DNA of 64,000 bases from Arthrobacter sp. NEB 688. GTDB taxonomy: Bacteria; Actinomycetota; Actinomycetes; Actinomycetales; Dermatophilaceae. Both the position numbers and the translations under genes were made by a program. The DNA is taken from NCBI RefSeq assembly GCF_013201035.1, contig NZ_CP053707.1, positions 3,162,001 through 3,226,000 on the forward strand, given 5' to 3'. This document shows, piece by piece, positions 35,376 to 44,745 of this stretch. Numbering within the stretch: the stretch's first letter is position 1; each line of letters begins with the position of its first letter. The notes below the pieces were generated by a model. It made no database searches. It saw only the letters and a list, made by a program, of their open reading frames with translations, and had not been told where the DNA came from.

Positions 35376-35818
35376 CGCCCGCTCCCGCCGTGCAGGTCCG
35401 GTCGGACGACGGCGGCGCAGGAGCGCAGACGCCGCAGACCGAGCAGCTGCTCGCACTCCGAGCGGGTGGCCATCCCGCGGACCCGGCCAGGCCCCCACCG
35501 CCGCAGCGTCACGACTGCCACCGCGACGAGCCCGGCGACGGTCAGGCTCTCGCAGAGGGCGACCCAGGCGTATAGGGCGCCCGCCGAGGCGGCCGGCCCC
35601 GGCGACAGGCCCGCGCGGGCGTCACCGGCGAGCAGCCTCGGCAGGATGGTGAACAGCTCCTCGCGCGGGGTGATCGCCCACGAACCGACCATGATGCCGT
35701 TGGCCAGGGTTCGGCCGGCGTGAGCGGCGAGGACGAGCAGCACGACGACGAGCGTCAGCGCGGCGACGGGCAACTCCCACGTCCACAGGTAGGGCGTGCT
35801 GCGGCGGCTGGTCTGCAT
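35372..35818 (-). CDS. Membrane protein, probable split anchor of the coupling protein
   Basis: 148 residues with two transmembrane helices (~14-32 and ~82-106), and a cytosolic tail ATRSECEQLLGLRRLR. In many T4SS coupling proteins such a two-helix anchor precedes the ATPase in one polypeptide; here it is a separate gene coupled by a 4-base overlap. Role inferred from that arrangement. Confidence 0.7.
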   Translation of the reverse strand: MQTSRRSTPYLWTWELPVAALTLVVVLLVLAAHAGRTLANGIMVGSWAITPREELFTILPRLLAGDARAGLSPGPAASAGALYAWVALCESLTVAGLVAVAVVTLRRWGPGRVRGMATRSECEQLLGLRRLRSCAAVVRPDLHGGSGR

Positions 35819-35828
35819 CGCTCCTCCT

Positions 35829-36266
35829 TCAGCGTGGGCTGCGGCGGTGGTCGGTGACGTGGGCCGTCGAGGAAGCGACCTGGCTGCGGGTGCGGTCCTG
35901 GCCGGCGGCCAGACGAGCTGCGCCGTCCGGGCCGGGCCGACGCAGCGGCTCGGTCAGCGCGTCGAGGTGTCCACCGGCGTGGGCGTGACGCCGCACGAGG
36001 AGGTGGTGCGCGTGCTCGGTCAGCTCCTCGTCGAGGTGGCGGGGATCCGGTGGGCACTCCCAGTGCGCGGCGAGCCGGGCCAGCAGGTCCGGGCGGCGCA
36101 GCGCGAGAAGCTCGATGCGGTGCCGCAGCGGTCCGAGCTCGTACTCGAGGCGGTGGGCGGCAACGAATGGCGAGAGGGTGTGGCCGGCCGCGTGGCGGAC
36201 CGCGGCGCCGAGGTCGCGGTTGACCAGGGCGATCACGCTGGGTTCCGCGCTGGTGGTGGCGTTCAT
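35829..36266 (-). CDS. Hypothetical protein in the T4SS operon (145 aa)
   Basis: Helical, His/Arg/Leu-rich (HRLEYELGPLRHRIELLALRR, LTEHAHHLLVRRHAHAGGH). No signal peptide or membrane segment. The start ATG overlaps the upstream hydrolase stop. No family recognised; cytosolic T4SS accessory protein likely. Confidence 0.6.
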   Translation of the reverse strand: MNATTSAEPSVIALVNRDLGAAVRHAAGHTLSPFVAAHRLEYELGPLRHRIELLALRRPDLLARLAAHWECPPDPRHLDEELTEHAHHLLVRRHAHAGGHLDALTEPLRRPGPDGAARLAAGQDRTRSQVASSTAHVTDHRRSPR

Positions 36267-37384
36267 GGGTGTCCTCCTTCGGTGCGGCGAACCGGGCTGG
36301 CGCAGTGGGCTGTCGCGTCAGGGGCGGCGTCTTCGTAGGCGTGGGCGTAGGAGAGGACGTCGGCGACATACCAGTCGGCGTGGTTGTAGGCGAACAGTGC
36401 GCGGCGGATGCCGGGTTGGCCCTCGCGTGCGCCGGAGCGGGAGAGGTAGTGGGCCGCGGAGTGGACGCTGTCCGCGTCGTCGTCGATGCGTGCTCGGCCA
36501 TCGCCGTCTCCGTCGACGCCGTAGACCGCCCAGGTGGCGGGCATGAACTGCATGAGCCCACGCGCTCCGGCGCTCGAGGTCGCCGTGGTGGCGCCGTGGC
36601 GGGTCTCCTCCATGCCGATCCCCGCGAGCAGCGTCCACGGCAGTCCGTACCGCGTCCCGGCGTCGACGTACAGCGCCTTGGTGTCTGCGGGGATGGGCGC
36701 CGGTGGGGTCGTGACGGACTGCAGCCGGGCGCTGGACACCGGGGGAAGGCCACTGACACCGGTGGTCGTGCGCGCATTCGGCCGGGGCGATGGTGTCGTG
36801 GGTACGACACCGTCCAGGGGTGCCCCGTGGGCGGCCATGAAGGGCACCGGGTCGATGGGGACGTCGCGTTCGCGGATCTCGAAGTGGAGGTGGTTGCCGG
36901 TCGAGGTCCCCGTCGAGCCCTCCACTCCCAACGGCTGACCGGCCTCCACCTGGGCGCCCGGACGCAGACCGGGCGTGAGGCTCGCGAGGTGCGCGTAGCG
37001 GCTCGTTACCCCGTCTCCGTGGGCGATGTCGACGCTCAGGCCGATCCCTGGCCGCCACGCGGCGGCCGCGACGGTGCCCGCGTGGGCGGCCACGACGGTG
37101 CCGGCGCTCGGCACACTGGCCAGGTCCACGCCGGAGTGCAGCTTCCACACGTGCTCGATCGGGTGCAGGCGCATCCCGAAGCTGCTCGTGCGCACGTAGC
37201 GCTGGGTGAACGGTGCTCGCCACGGCCCCGCCACCGTGCCGGCAGGTGCGCAGCCGGTCGCCGCCGCGGCGGCGGGGAGCGCAATGGCGCTGATCAGCAG
37301 GGCCACGCTGACGGGGACCACGGCGACCGGGACGACGAGCAGGGCAAGAACCACCATCAGCGCTGCGGGGCGTGGGGTGCTCAT
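36263..37384 (-). CDS. Conjugation peptidoglycan hydrolase: M23 plus lytic transglycosylase
   Basis: 373 residues with a long hydrophobic N-terminal signal/anchor (~8-45). Residues ~70-190: M23 (LysM-type) metallopeptidase with HPIEHVWKLHSGVDLA and GNHLHFEIR zinc motifs. Residues ~245-355: SLT/NlpC-like transglycosylase fold with the catalytic-type Glu in GIGMEETRHGA and AGARGLMQFMPATW. Such dual hydrolases open the wall for the transfer channel in Gram-positive T4SS. Overlaps the following gene (ATGA). Confidence 0.9.
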   Translation of the reverse strand: MSTPRPAALMVVLALLVVPVAVVPVSVALLISAIALPAAAAATGCAPAGTVAGPWRAPFTQRYVRTSSFGMRLHPIEHVWKLHSGVDLASVPSAGTVVAAHAGTVAAAAWRPGIGLSVDIAHGDGVTSRYAHLASLTPGLRPGAQVEAGQPLGVEGSTGTSTGNHLHFEIRERDVPIDPVPFMAAHGAPLDGVVPTTPSPRPNARTTTGVSGLPPVSSARLQSVTTPPAPIPADTKALYVDAGTRYGLPWTLLAGIGMEETRHGATTATSSAGARGLMQFMPATWAVYGVDGDGDGRARIDDDADSVHSAAHYLSRSGAREGQPGIRRALFAYNHADWYVADVLSYAHAYEDAAPDATAHCASPVRRTEGGHP

Positions 37385-37396
37385 TTCAGCCCACCC

Positions 37397-38914
37397 TCAC
37401 GCCGCGCCGGTGATGGCGTCGTTGGTGAAGGTCAGCTGCGCCTCCAGCGGGTGCAGCACCGTCTGCACCTTGTAGTGCCGCTCCCCCACCCGCCACAGCG
37501 CGCGGCCCTTGCCCTGCATCGCCCAGCGGGTCACGACGTCCCTGGCCATCGGCGGCAGCCCGAGCAGGGCCTCCAGCTCGTCGGCGACCCCGGCGTCCTG
37601 TCCGTGCAGGATCGTCGTGTCGGCCAGGTGCAGCAGGTCCTTCGCGATCGTCACCGCCTGCGAGCCGGCCGCCCCGACCGAGAGCAGGTCGGCCGGCTTG
37701 TGGGCGTTGGCCCACTGAATGTCGCCACTGCTGCGGGAGAGGCGCAGGTCGGCGTCGAAGGACTTCACCGCGTCCGGGCCGAGCCGCATCTGCTTCCAGA
37801 CCTCGTCGCGGACCGTGATCTGCAGCTCGCCGGGCCGGGCCTGCTCGCGCAGCCCTCGCCCCCACGAGGAAAGGCAGGTCAGGGCGATCCCGACCGCCTC
37901 GTCACCCAACGGCAGCAGCCGGGAGAGCGAGAGCGAGGCCAACGGCGCCTCCCAGTCCAGCCGCACCGTCGTCGGCGCGTCGAAGAGCCCGGCCAGGGCG
38001 CCGTCGACCAGCTGGCCGAGGGCGTCGCGCAGCAGCCGTGTCTCGTCCAGCAGCTGCCGGGCGCTCGCGTACCGGCACTCGGCGACGAGGCTCTCGCTGG
38101 GGTTGGCGAGCAGGTGCCACAGCGCCGGGATCGTCGTCTCGGACAGGTGGGTCGCGCCGTCGGCGTAGCCCGTCAGCTCACGCAGGGCGGCCTTGGTCAC
38201 CTGTTCCTCGACCGGGCCGAACGGGACGGGGTGGGCACCGATCCGCTGCGAGCCGACCAGTCCCCGCAGGAGGGTCAGCCACCGCCCGAAGACGATCCCG
38301 GAGCGCACGACGGCCTCCTCGCGCGTCAGCTCCTGCCACCCCGTGGCCAGCGGGCCGAAGTCGAGGGGGTTGACCCGGGCGGGCAGGCCGGGTCCGACAG
38401 CGATGGGTGTGACGCCGAGGAGGCGGGCCAGCGGTTCGTACTCGTCCTTCGGGTCGCCCAGGATGAGCGCCTTATAGCCAAAGTCGAGCATGCGCAGCAG
38501 GAACGCCTTGGTCGTGGCCGACTTGCCGCGTCCGGGCTTGCCGAAGCAGATGACGTTGGGGTTGGTGACCCCGACGTCGTCGCGCAGCACCCAGCCCAGC
38601 GGGTCCGCGTAGAACGCCCCCCCGGCCAGGACGTCGATCCCGATCTGGGCGCCGGTCGGTGGCAGGCCGGGGGTGGCGATGAACGGCCACAGGGCAGGCG
38701 CCTGGTCCGAGGTCATCCGCCACGCCGAGACCGGCGGTCGGGGTGACCCGCACCAGCCGGCGCCTTCTCGGCGCAGCCCCCGCGGGGAGGCCGCGTCGAA
38801 CAGCCGGACCGGTCGGACCTCCGGTGGGGGCGTTGGCCTGCGGGGCAGGTCGTGCCCGAAGTCGGTCAGCAGCCGCGGCACGTCGCGTCCCGGGGCCGGG
38901 CGGTGGCGCCTCAT
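37397..38914 (-). CDS. virB4: VirB4-like T4SS ATPase
   Basis: 505 residues from the ATG at 38914 overlapping the previous stop. Walker A GKPGRGKS at 125-132, a conserved LILGDPKDEYEPLA strand after it, Walker B-like ITVRDEVWKQM, and QAVTIAKDLLHLADTTILHGQ in the last third. Family role: hexameric motor energising channel or pilus assembly. The N-terminal ~110 residues are short compared with full VirB4 proteins; the SCO6880 protein encoded upstream may complement this. Confidence 0.9.
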   Translation of the reverse strand: MRRHRPAPGRDVPRLLTDFGHDLPRRPTPPPEVRPVRLFDAASPRGLRREGAGWCGSPRPPVSAWRMTSDQAPALWPFIATPGLPPTGAQIGIDVLAGGAFYADPLGWVLRDDVGVTNPNVICFGKPGRGKSATTKAFLLRMLDFGYKALILGDPKDEYEPLARLLGVTPIAVGPGLPARVNPLDFGPLATGWQELTREEAVVRSGIVFGRWLTLLRGLVGSQRIGAHPVPFGPVEEQVTKAALRELTGYADGATHLSETTIPALWHLLANPSESLVAECRYASARQLLDETRLLRDALGQLVDGALAGLFDAPTTVRLDWEAPLASLSLSRLLPLGDEAVGIALTCLSSWGRGLREQARPGELQITVRDEVWKQMRLGPDAVKSFDADLRLSRSSGDIQWANAHKPADLLSVGAAGSQAVTIAKDLLHLADTTILHGQDAGVADELEALLGLPPMARDVVTRWAMQGKGRALWRVGERHYKVQTVLHPLEAQLTFTNDAITGAA

Positions 38915-39123
38915 GTCGCCCACCTCGCGTCGTCGCCCGGCTCACGGTCCTCGATCGCGCGGGCGAGCGGGTGGCTGCGCGCTGCGCGGGCTGCGTCCTC
39001 GAGGTCGCGGGCCTGCGCCTCATGTCCCTCGCGCCGCAGGACCGCGGCGCTGGCCCGGCACGCGGTGGCCCAATGCTCCAGGGCTGGGGCTCCCTCGCCG
39101 TAGCGGTGCGGGTACCCGGCCAT
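38911..39123 (-). CDS. Small helical protein (70 aa)
   Basis: Charged helix protein (EHWATACRASAAVLRREGHEAQARDLEDAARAAR) filling the space between SCO6880 and VirB4 with a 4-base overlap to VirB4 and a single-base gap to SCO6880. Coiled-coil adaptor is plausible; no family known. Confidence 0.55.
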   Translation of the reverse strand: MAGYPHRYGEGAPALEHWATACRASAAVLRREGHEAQARDLEDAARAARSHPLARAIEDREPGDDARWAT

Positions 39124-39124
39124 G

Positions 39125-40615
39125 TCAGGCCCGGCCTCTGGTGAGGGAGACCCCGAGCGGGATCGTCGCGGCGGCGAAGGCGGCGTCCTGGGAGAGGTCC
39201 ATGCGCAGCGGTGCGAACCCGGCCGCCCGGATGGAAGCGTCCAGGCGCCGGCCGTGCTCGGCGATCCGCGCAGTCTTCGGGGCGGTCACCGAGACCAGGG
39301 CGTAGGCCCGGACCAGGGCGTGACCGCGGGCCAGCTTGTGGTCCAGGTCCCGCACGCGCGCGCTCTCGTGCGCCGAGCGGGCGGACTGGCGCATCCGGGC
39401 CCGGGAGCGCAGGCCGTCGGCCATGTCCGCGCTCCACTCGCTGGAGGCGGTCTGTCGGCTCGCGGCCCGAGCGGCGGTGATCGGGTAGGCGACCAGGACC
39501 GAGCGGCGCTCCCCCGCGCCCGGGACCAGGACCGGTGCGAGGGAGCCCATCAGGGCGCCGCGGACCGGCAGGAGGACCGTGGCGGTGATCGAGTTCCACG
39601 CGTCGTGGCTGTAGTGCCGGGCAGCCGCGTCGGCCCCGGAGGGGCCGGCCAGTGCCCACGGGACGTCGGCGGCGCCGTGCCGTGTCAGGGCGTCGATGAT
39701 CCCGGCGCGGTCGCCCGGGGCGAACCCGGTCCGGCAGGCCACCGCCAGCTCCGGTGAGGTTAGCCAGGTCACCTCGCTCATCCCGAGCCCCGAGCGAAGG
39801 TGCGCCTCGATCTCGGCGAGCACCCCCAGCAGGACCTGGGCGCGGCCCTCGATCCCGCCGCCCGCCTCCCGGGCCGCCTTGCCCAGGCGGGCCTCGGGGA
39901 CCAGGACGCTGACGAAGCTCTCCGTGCGCACGGCGGCAAAGCTCAGTGCAGCCTGCAGCTCCTCGTTGACCCGGCGCGCGACCGTCGGCGCCCCGGGGGG
40001 TCGGTGGCGGGAGACCCAGGCGTCGCGCTCGGCGCCGTCCTCGGGCACGGTGCGCACCATCAGCTGGATCTCGTCGACCAGCTCGGTGGCGCGCGCCGCG
40101 TCCAGCAGCCCGCTCAGGCCGGCGCCCTGCAGGTCACGCTGCCCGGGTTCGCTCAGCCCGATGCCGGGATGGACCACGGCGGCGGTAACCGCCCACGTGC
40201 GGCTCGCGTGGTGCTGCACGAGCGCCACCCGCCGCGCGAGGGGTCCCGTCGGGGGCGCGTCGTGCACGGTGCACGTGGCGAGGACGCCCGGCAGGTCGGG
40301 TGTCCCGGCGGCCACTCCGGCGCCGGTGGCGGCGTGGGAGGTGAACCGGCTCCACCCGGCGACGGCCCCGAGCGCGTGGGTCGTGGCCGCGAGCATCCAG
40401 CCCGTGCTCGAGCGGCCCCGGACCGGGGTGATGACCAGGAGCGTCATCACGACCCAGGCGGCCAGCCAGGCAGCAGCGGACGCCCACTCTCCGAGCGAGA
40501 CCTCCCACAGGGCAGGAAGGACCCCGGTGGTCACGGCGGCGAGCTGCCAGCCGGTCAGGCCGAAGAAGAACCCGATGCGGGCCCTGGAGTAGTCGCGGTA
40601 GGTGGTGGCGTTCAT
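39125..40615 (-). CDS. SCO6880 family T4SS protein
   Basis: 496 residues, with GGAGAGCGACC upstream of the ATG. Two N-terminal transmembrane helices (~18-66) are followed by a large cytosolic domain with FGLTGWQLAAV, TPVRGRSSTGWM and WSADMADGLRSRARMRQ features typical of the family. SCO6880-like proteins accompany VirB4 in actinomycete conjugation loci and resemble its N-terminal module. Membrane-associated platform component is the likely role. Confidence 0.85.
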   Translation of the reverse strand: MNATTYRDYSRARIGFFFGLTGWQLAAVTTGVLPALWEVSLGEWASAAAWLAAWVVMTLLVITPVRGRSSTGWMLAATTHALGAVAGWSRFTSHAATGAGVAAGTPDLPGVLATCTVHDAPPTGPLARRVALVQHHASRTWAVTAAVVHPGIGLSEPGQRDLQGAGLSGLLDAARATELVDEIQLMVRTVPEDGAERDAWVSRHRPPGAPTVARRVNEELQAALSFAAVRTESFVSVLVPEARLGKAAREAGGGIEGRAQVLLGVLAEIEAHLRSGLGMSEVTWLTSPELAVACRTGFAPGDRAGIIDALTRHGAADVPWALAGPSGADAAARHYSHDAWNSITATVLLPVRGALMGSLAPVLVPGAGERRSVLVAYPITAARAASRQTASSEWSADMADGLRSRARMRQSARSAHESARVRDLDHKLARGHALVRAYALVSVTAPKTARIAEHGRRLDASIRAAGFAPLRMDLSQDAAFAAATIPLGVSLTRGRA

Positions 40616-40639
40616 GGTCGCTCTCCTTCGGTGCAGCCG

Positions 40640-42049
40640 TCAGGCGGGGATGATCGGGACTGCGCCGGCGGCCGCGCCGGCGCCCCCGGCGGAGCCGGCT
40701 GCCCCGCTGCCGCCCGCAAGAGGGCCGGCCCCGGGCGGAGTCGTTCCGGGCATCTCTCCGCGCGCCTCGGGGGTGAGATGGGCCGGCTTCCTGCCGCCAC
40801 CGCTGGGGCGCGGCCCGGCATCGGGGACGTAGGTGTTGTGGCCGACCCCCATCTGGTTAGTCGCGTCCGCGCCGATCGCGGCAACCGAGGCGCCCAGCCC
40901 GGCCGTAGCCCCCAGAGCACTGCCGGCCGCCGCTCCGAGGGCGCCGCCGACCGTGCCGAGGAAGCCGCTCGCGAACTGGGTGAACCGGGTGCTCGTCGCG
41001 GCCTCTCCGGCGCTCTCCCCCGCTGAGCGCCCGCCGTCGTCGCTGCCCAGCGCCGCCGTCGCGCCGAAGCCGGCGCCCTCCTCCCCCGGGCGCGACCCGC
41101 CGGGCAGCAGGCCGCCGATCCCGCCGGCGCTCGCGACACCGGCCCGTAGAGCCGCGCCCGAGCTGGTGCCGGGGTCGACGAAGGCGAGCAGCTTGAACAG
41201 CGCCAGCGGGGCGAACGTCGAGACCACCAGCAACAGCACCCCGGGGACGGCGGCACCGACCGCCTGCGGCAGTGAGCGGACCTCACCGGTGACGACACGG
41301 GTCGAGATCTGGGTCCCGGCGCCGAGGACCAGCGCCATCAGCGGCGGGGTGAGCGCGGCGGCGTGCGTCCAGCGCACCGTCTTCCAGAACCACGCCTGCC
41401 CCACCTCGGAGACCAGCCCGGCCGCAGCGATCGGCGCCGTGACCGTGAGGACGACCAGCGCCGCCCCCCGGGAGAGCAGCACGACGAGGTGACCGATCGC
41501 GGCGAGTAGCACCAGCACGCCCAGCACGCCCAGCACCGTCGCGAGGGTGGCGTCACCCAGGTCCTCGGCCGTAACCGCTCCCCACGGCTGCCACGCGCTC
41601 CAGGAGTCCACGCCCATGCTGGCGCGCATCACCGCCTCGGTCAGGCCGGAGCAGGCCACGAGCAGGGCGAGCACGTAGGTGACCCAGCACGCCCAAACCA
41701 TGACGAACTGGCCGGTGCCCATGAGCAGCCGGGCGATCGAGCGACCGTCGCGGCGGACCGCCGCGGCCCCGGTCTGGACGGCGATGAGGACCACGACCAG
41801 AGAGAGCGCCACCCACGCGGTCAGGCGGTAGGTCGAGGCCAGGGGCCCGCTCTCGGAGAGGTCCGGGGTGAGGAACTTGTCGAGCAGGCCGAGGACCAGC
41901 CGCAGCAGCCACAGGCCGGCGTTCCAGATCCCGAGCATCGCCACCGTCCACGCGTCCGCGACGACCTTGCCGGCGACGTTGCCCAGCGCGGTGAACGGAC
42001 CCGTCAGGTCGCCCCACCCGTCAGTCGGTGCCACGGCTGACTCCCTCAT
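40640..42049 (-). CDS. VirB6/TrbL-like polytopic channel protein
   Basis: 469 residues with about seven hydrophobic segments between ~25 and ~320 (for example LSLVVVLIAVQTGAAAV, VLGVLGVLVLLAAIGHLVVLL) and a long Gly/Ala/Pro-rich tail. That topology plus operon position fits the inner-membrane channel subunit. A GTG at 42034 is a second possible start that reduces the overlap with the upstream gene. Confidence 0.8.
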   Translation of the reverse strand: MRESAVAPTDGWGDLTGPFTALGNVAGKVVADAWTVAMLGIWNAGLWLLRLVLGLLDKFLTPDLSESGPLASTYRLTAWVALSLVVVLIAVQTGAAAVRRDGRSIARLLMGTGQFVMVWACWVTYVLALLVACSGLTEAVMRASMGVDSWSAWQPWGAVTAEDLGDATLATVLGVLGVLVLLAAIGHLVVLLSRGAALVVLTVTAPIAAAGLVSEVGQAWFWKTVRWTHAAALTPPLMALVLGAGTQISTRVVTGEVRSLPQAVGAAVPGVLLLVVSTFAPLALFKLLAFVDPGTSSGAALRAGVASAGGIGGLLPGGSRPGEEGAGFGATAALGSDDGGRSAGESAGEAATSTRFTQFASGFLGTVGGALGAAAGSALGATAGLGASVAAIGADATNQMGVGHNTYVPDAGPRPSGGGRKPAHLTPEARGEMPGTTPPGAGPLAGGSGAAGSAGGAGAAAGAVPIIPA

Positions 42050-42827
42050 GCGTGCTGGCCCAGGGGCGCCACCCGGCCTCGAGCGCGGCGCCCTCTGCCG
42101 GCTCGGCCACCCGGAGCGGCGGTGGCGGGGTGCCGGGGGCGATCTGCCAGCGGCCGTCGGACCAGGCCATCCGTTCGCAGTGGCCGTAGGTGATCGAGGC
42201 GGTGCTGACCAGGGTGGCCTGCACCCGCAGCAGGGCGCACACCACGGCCCAGCCCGGGCCGTCGGTGCCCTTGACCGCAGCGGCCACCGGCGTCACGGTC
42301 ACCGTCGGCGGTCCGGAGGCCCGGCTGGCTGCGGCGGCGGTGAGGAAGTCCTCCACGTTGCGCGCCATCACCCAGTCCGTGGCGCGCGGCGCCCCCGGCA
42401 GGGCCCACTCGGCGTGCACCCGGTGGACCGCACCGAGGCTCATGCCGGTCAGGACGGTGGCGTCGATCGCGGCCAGCTGCCCGAGCGCCCCGGCCGGAGT
42501 GCGCGGGTAGCCGGTCGGGACGTCGGCGGGCCCGAGCGCGGTGGCCGCAGGGACCTGCACTGGCGCCCAGAACGCGTCCGGGCCACCGGCTCCGTGTCGA
42601 GACACCGCGAGCGCGAAGGGGGCCGCGGCGATCTCGTCACGACTCGCCGGCGCGGCGACATCCTGCTGCCTCGATGCCGGGCTCGCGGTCGTGCCAGGGG
42701 CTTCCTGGTTGAAGGCGTCCCAGAGCGCGTACGCGAGCCCGGCGCACAGCACCAGGGCTGCCGCGGCGCCGCCGGCGAGGACCGCCACGACCCGGCGCCG
42801 GCTCCACCGGTCCTCCCCGTGGGTCAT
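42021..42827 (-). CDS. Membrane-anchored conjugation protein (VirB8/TcpC-like position)
   Basis: 268 residues from the ATG at 42827. A single transmembrane helix near 14-36 (VVAVLAGGAAAALVLCAGLAYALW), then a large extracytoplasmic domain with scattered Trp/Tyr. One-helix proteins with an outside alpha/beta domain occupy the VirB8 place in Gram-positive T4SS (TcpC-type). The assignment is by topology and context; no motif is decisive. Confidence 0.65.
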   Translation of the reverse strand: MTHGEDRWSRRRVVAVLAGGAAAALVLCAGLAYALWDAFNQEAPGTTASPASRQQDVAAPASRDEIAAAPFALAVSRHGAGGPDAFWAPVQVPAATALGPADVPTGYPRTPAGALGQLAAIDATVLTGMSLGAVHRVHAEWALPGAPRATDWVMARNVEDFLTAAAASRASGPPTVTVTPVAAAVKGTDGPGWAVVCALLRVQATLVSTASITYGHCERMAWSDGRWQIAPGTPPPPLRVAEPAEGAALEAGWRPWASTHEGVSRGTD

Positions 42828-43129
42828 CAGACGCACCCCGAGCCGGTCATGGCCCGCACGATCCCGGGCAGGACGAGGTAGCCGATGACCGCCACGAAGA
42901 CGACGACGATGCCGACGACACTCGCCTTCGAGGCGTGGGGCATCCCGAAGACGCGTCCCGCGACGGCACCGCCGATGCCGACGACGACGCCGAGGACGAA
43001 GAGCATCCCGACGGCCCAGAGGACGTAGCCCATCAGCTGGTCGGCGTACTGCTGCGCGCCCGGTGGCGCCTGGGGGCAGATCCGTGCCGGAGCCTGCGCG
43101 GCGAGCGCGAGAAGACGGTCCTGGCTCAT
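42827..43129 (-). CDS. Small two-helix T4SS protein (VirB2/TrbC-like)
   Basis: 100 residues with an N-terminal AQAPARICPQAPPGAQQYADQL segment and two transmembrane helices (VLWAVGMLFVLGVVVGIGG, ASVVGIVVVFVAVIGYLVLPG). It has the size and layout of pilin-like VirB2/TrbC subunits. It starts on an ATG overlapping the previous stop and is coupled to the next gene. Confidence 0.7.
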   Translation of the reverse strand: MSQDRLLALAAQAPARICPQAPPGAQQYADQLMGYVLWAVGMLFVLGVVVGIGGAVAGRVFGMPHASKASVVGIVVVFVAVIGYLVLPGIVRAMTGSGCV

Positions 43130-43908
43130 GACGAGACTCCTTCGACTGAGGCGGTCCGCAGGACAGCGGCGGCGGCGCGGTGCAGGCCGCGCGGGAGCGG
43201 GTGGGAGTCCACGCCGCGCACGGCAAGCCGTCGCTCCCACGGGACGGTGACGACGAGGCTCGGGTCGAGGGCGTGCTCGCGCAGGAGGCGCGCGAGACCC
43301 GAGCGGACCTCCGGCGCTCGTCGCGGCGGCCCGACCAGGGCGAGGATGGGCGCGCTGTGCCCCAGGGTGCGCAGCAGCGCGTCAAGCCGTCGAACACCCG
43401 GGACCGTGGCAGGTGCGACGGCGACGACCCGTCGGGATGTCGCCAGGGTCGTCCCGAGCCATGACGCGCCCGAGGTAAGCCCGCCCGCGTCCCAGGCCAC
43501 GTCCAGGACGCACAGGGTGTCGCCGAGCGTCTCGGGCGGGAGCGGGACATCGGCCACGGTGTGGAAGGGGTGAGCGGGGCGCCACAAGATGACGCTGCCT
43601 CTGCTCCCCCGGATCCAGCTCTCGTGCCGCCCGAGCTCCTCGGTGGCCGCTCCGGTCAGCCGGGAGGTCGCGGGGTTCGCGCACTCCACGAACGAGGCGT
43701 GACCGGCGGCCGTGGCGAGCGCAAGGGCGAGCGTCGACGCACCCGCGCCGGCGCAAGCCCCGACGACGGGAAGCACCGCGCCCGCAGGTCGCCACCCCTG
43801 TGCCGGGCGTGCCGGACCGCTGGTGCGGAAGTCACCCAAGAGCATCTTCCGGTAGGCGAGCTGCAGCTCGGCCACGCTGACCGGGCGGCTCCTCGTGTCC
43901 ACGCTCAT
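43126..43908 (-). CDS. P-loop protein with degenerate Walker A
   Basis: 260 residues from the ATG at 43908. VVGACAGAGASTLALALATAAG resembles a MinD/ParA-type Walker A in which the expected Lys is replaced, followed by strands FVECANPATSRL and CVLDVAWDAGGL. Probably a structural ParA relative whose ATPase activity is uncertain. Second gene of the T4SS operon. Confidence 0.65.
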   Translation of the reverse strand: MSVDTRSRPVSVAELQLAYRKMLLGDFRTSGPARPAQGWRPAGAVLPVVGACAGAGASTLALALATAAGHASFVECANPATSRLTGAATEELGRHESWIRGSRGSVILWRPAHPFHTVADVPLPPETLGDTLCVLDVAWDAGGLTSGASWLGTTLATSRRVVAVAPATVPGVRRLDALLRTLGHSAPILALVGPPRRAPEVRSGLARLLREHALDPSLVVTVPWERRLAVRGVDSHPLPRGLHRAAAAVLRTASVEGVSS

Positions 43909-44690
43909 GCCGGCACCCCGTGCACGTACAGCGCGGCGAGCGCGTCGAGGGCGCGCCCAGCGCGGCGGCGGACCTGCCGGTCCGAGAGGTGCAGCTGGTC
44001 GGCGACCGCCACTCCCGCTCGCCGGGTCACCAGCCCCGCGCGGCCCCGGGTGCTGTCCCCCGGCCGCGTCTGAGCGGCGAGGTCCTGCAACAGTCGCCGA
44101 TCGCTCTCGGTGATGACAGCGCGCGCCACCGCGCGGTCCAGCACCTCCTGCAGCTCGAGGTCGGACGGCGTCTCCTGCGCCGGCGTGGGCACCGACGTCC
44201 AGGCGACGTCGAACGGGTCGAGGAGGCTGGTGCGGGCCCACGCCCGGTCCGTCGGCGCGGCGAGACCCAAGTCGCGCCGCACACCAGCGTGCACGCGTCC
44301 GAGGATGTTCGCCGCGACCTTGTGCGTGGCCGTCGACGGCCACGTGCGCACCTCGAGCCAAAGCTGCGAGGCCACCAGCTCGTCGATGACCGGCGAGGCG
44401 TACTGCAGCCGCCGGGCGACGTTGACAGCACCCGGCAGCAGCGCCCAGGCAAGGACCGCTGCCGCGAGGACCTCGTCATCCCCGTCACGGCTGCCGAGCC
44501 GGCCCAGGGCGCAGACGACGTCGTTGCGAGGCCCGACCTCGAGGCCCCGCATCCAGGCGCGCAGCTCGCCCACCGGGGGCGCTGCGGCCAGGACGGGGTA
44601 GGCGCCGGCCCACTGCCCCCACCGTTCTTGCGCAGCCCGCAGGGGCTCGACGTCGGGGCCCTGCAGGCCCAGCTGTGCAGCGACACTCAT
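43905..44690 (-). CDS. HTH protein, first gene of the T4SS operon
   Basis: 261 residues from the ATG at 44690. The C-terminus carries a sigma-region-4-like HTH (VADQLHLSDRQVRRRAGRALDALA); the middle is helical with LQYASPVIDELVASQLWLEV. As the first gene after a 345-bp leader with repeated GTAC motifs it may autoregulate the operon. DNA binding is inferred from the HTH only. Confidence 0.65.
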   Translation of the reverse strand: MSVAAQLGLQGPDVEPLRAAQERWGQWAGAYPVLAAAPPVGELRAWMRGLEVGPRNDVVCALGRLGSRDGDDEVLAAAVLAWALLPGAVNVARRLQYASPVIDELVASQLWLEVRTWPSTATHKVAANILGRVHAGVRRDLGLAAPTDRAWARTSLLDPFDVAWTSVPTPAQETPSDLELQEVLDRAVARAVITESDRRLLQDLAAQTRPGDSTRGRAGLVTRRAGVAVADQLHLSDRQVRRRAGRALDALAALYVHGVPA

Positions 44691-44745
44691 CGCCCGCTCC
44701 TTCCGCCGTGATCGACGGCAGAACCGTGGCGAGAGCGCGTCTCCG

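Noticed and set aside
36269-38746. 825-codon plus-strand frame in the T4SS region
   Set aside because: Antisense to the M23/SLT hydrolase and VirB4 genes, both with firm motifs.
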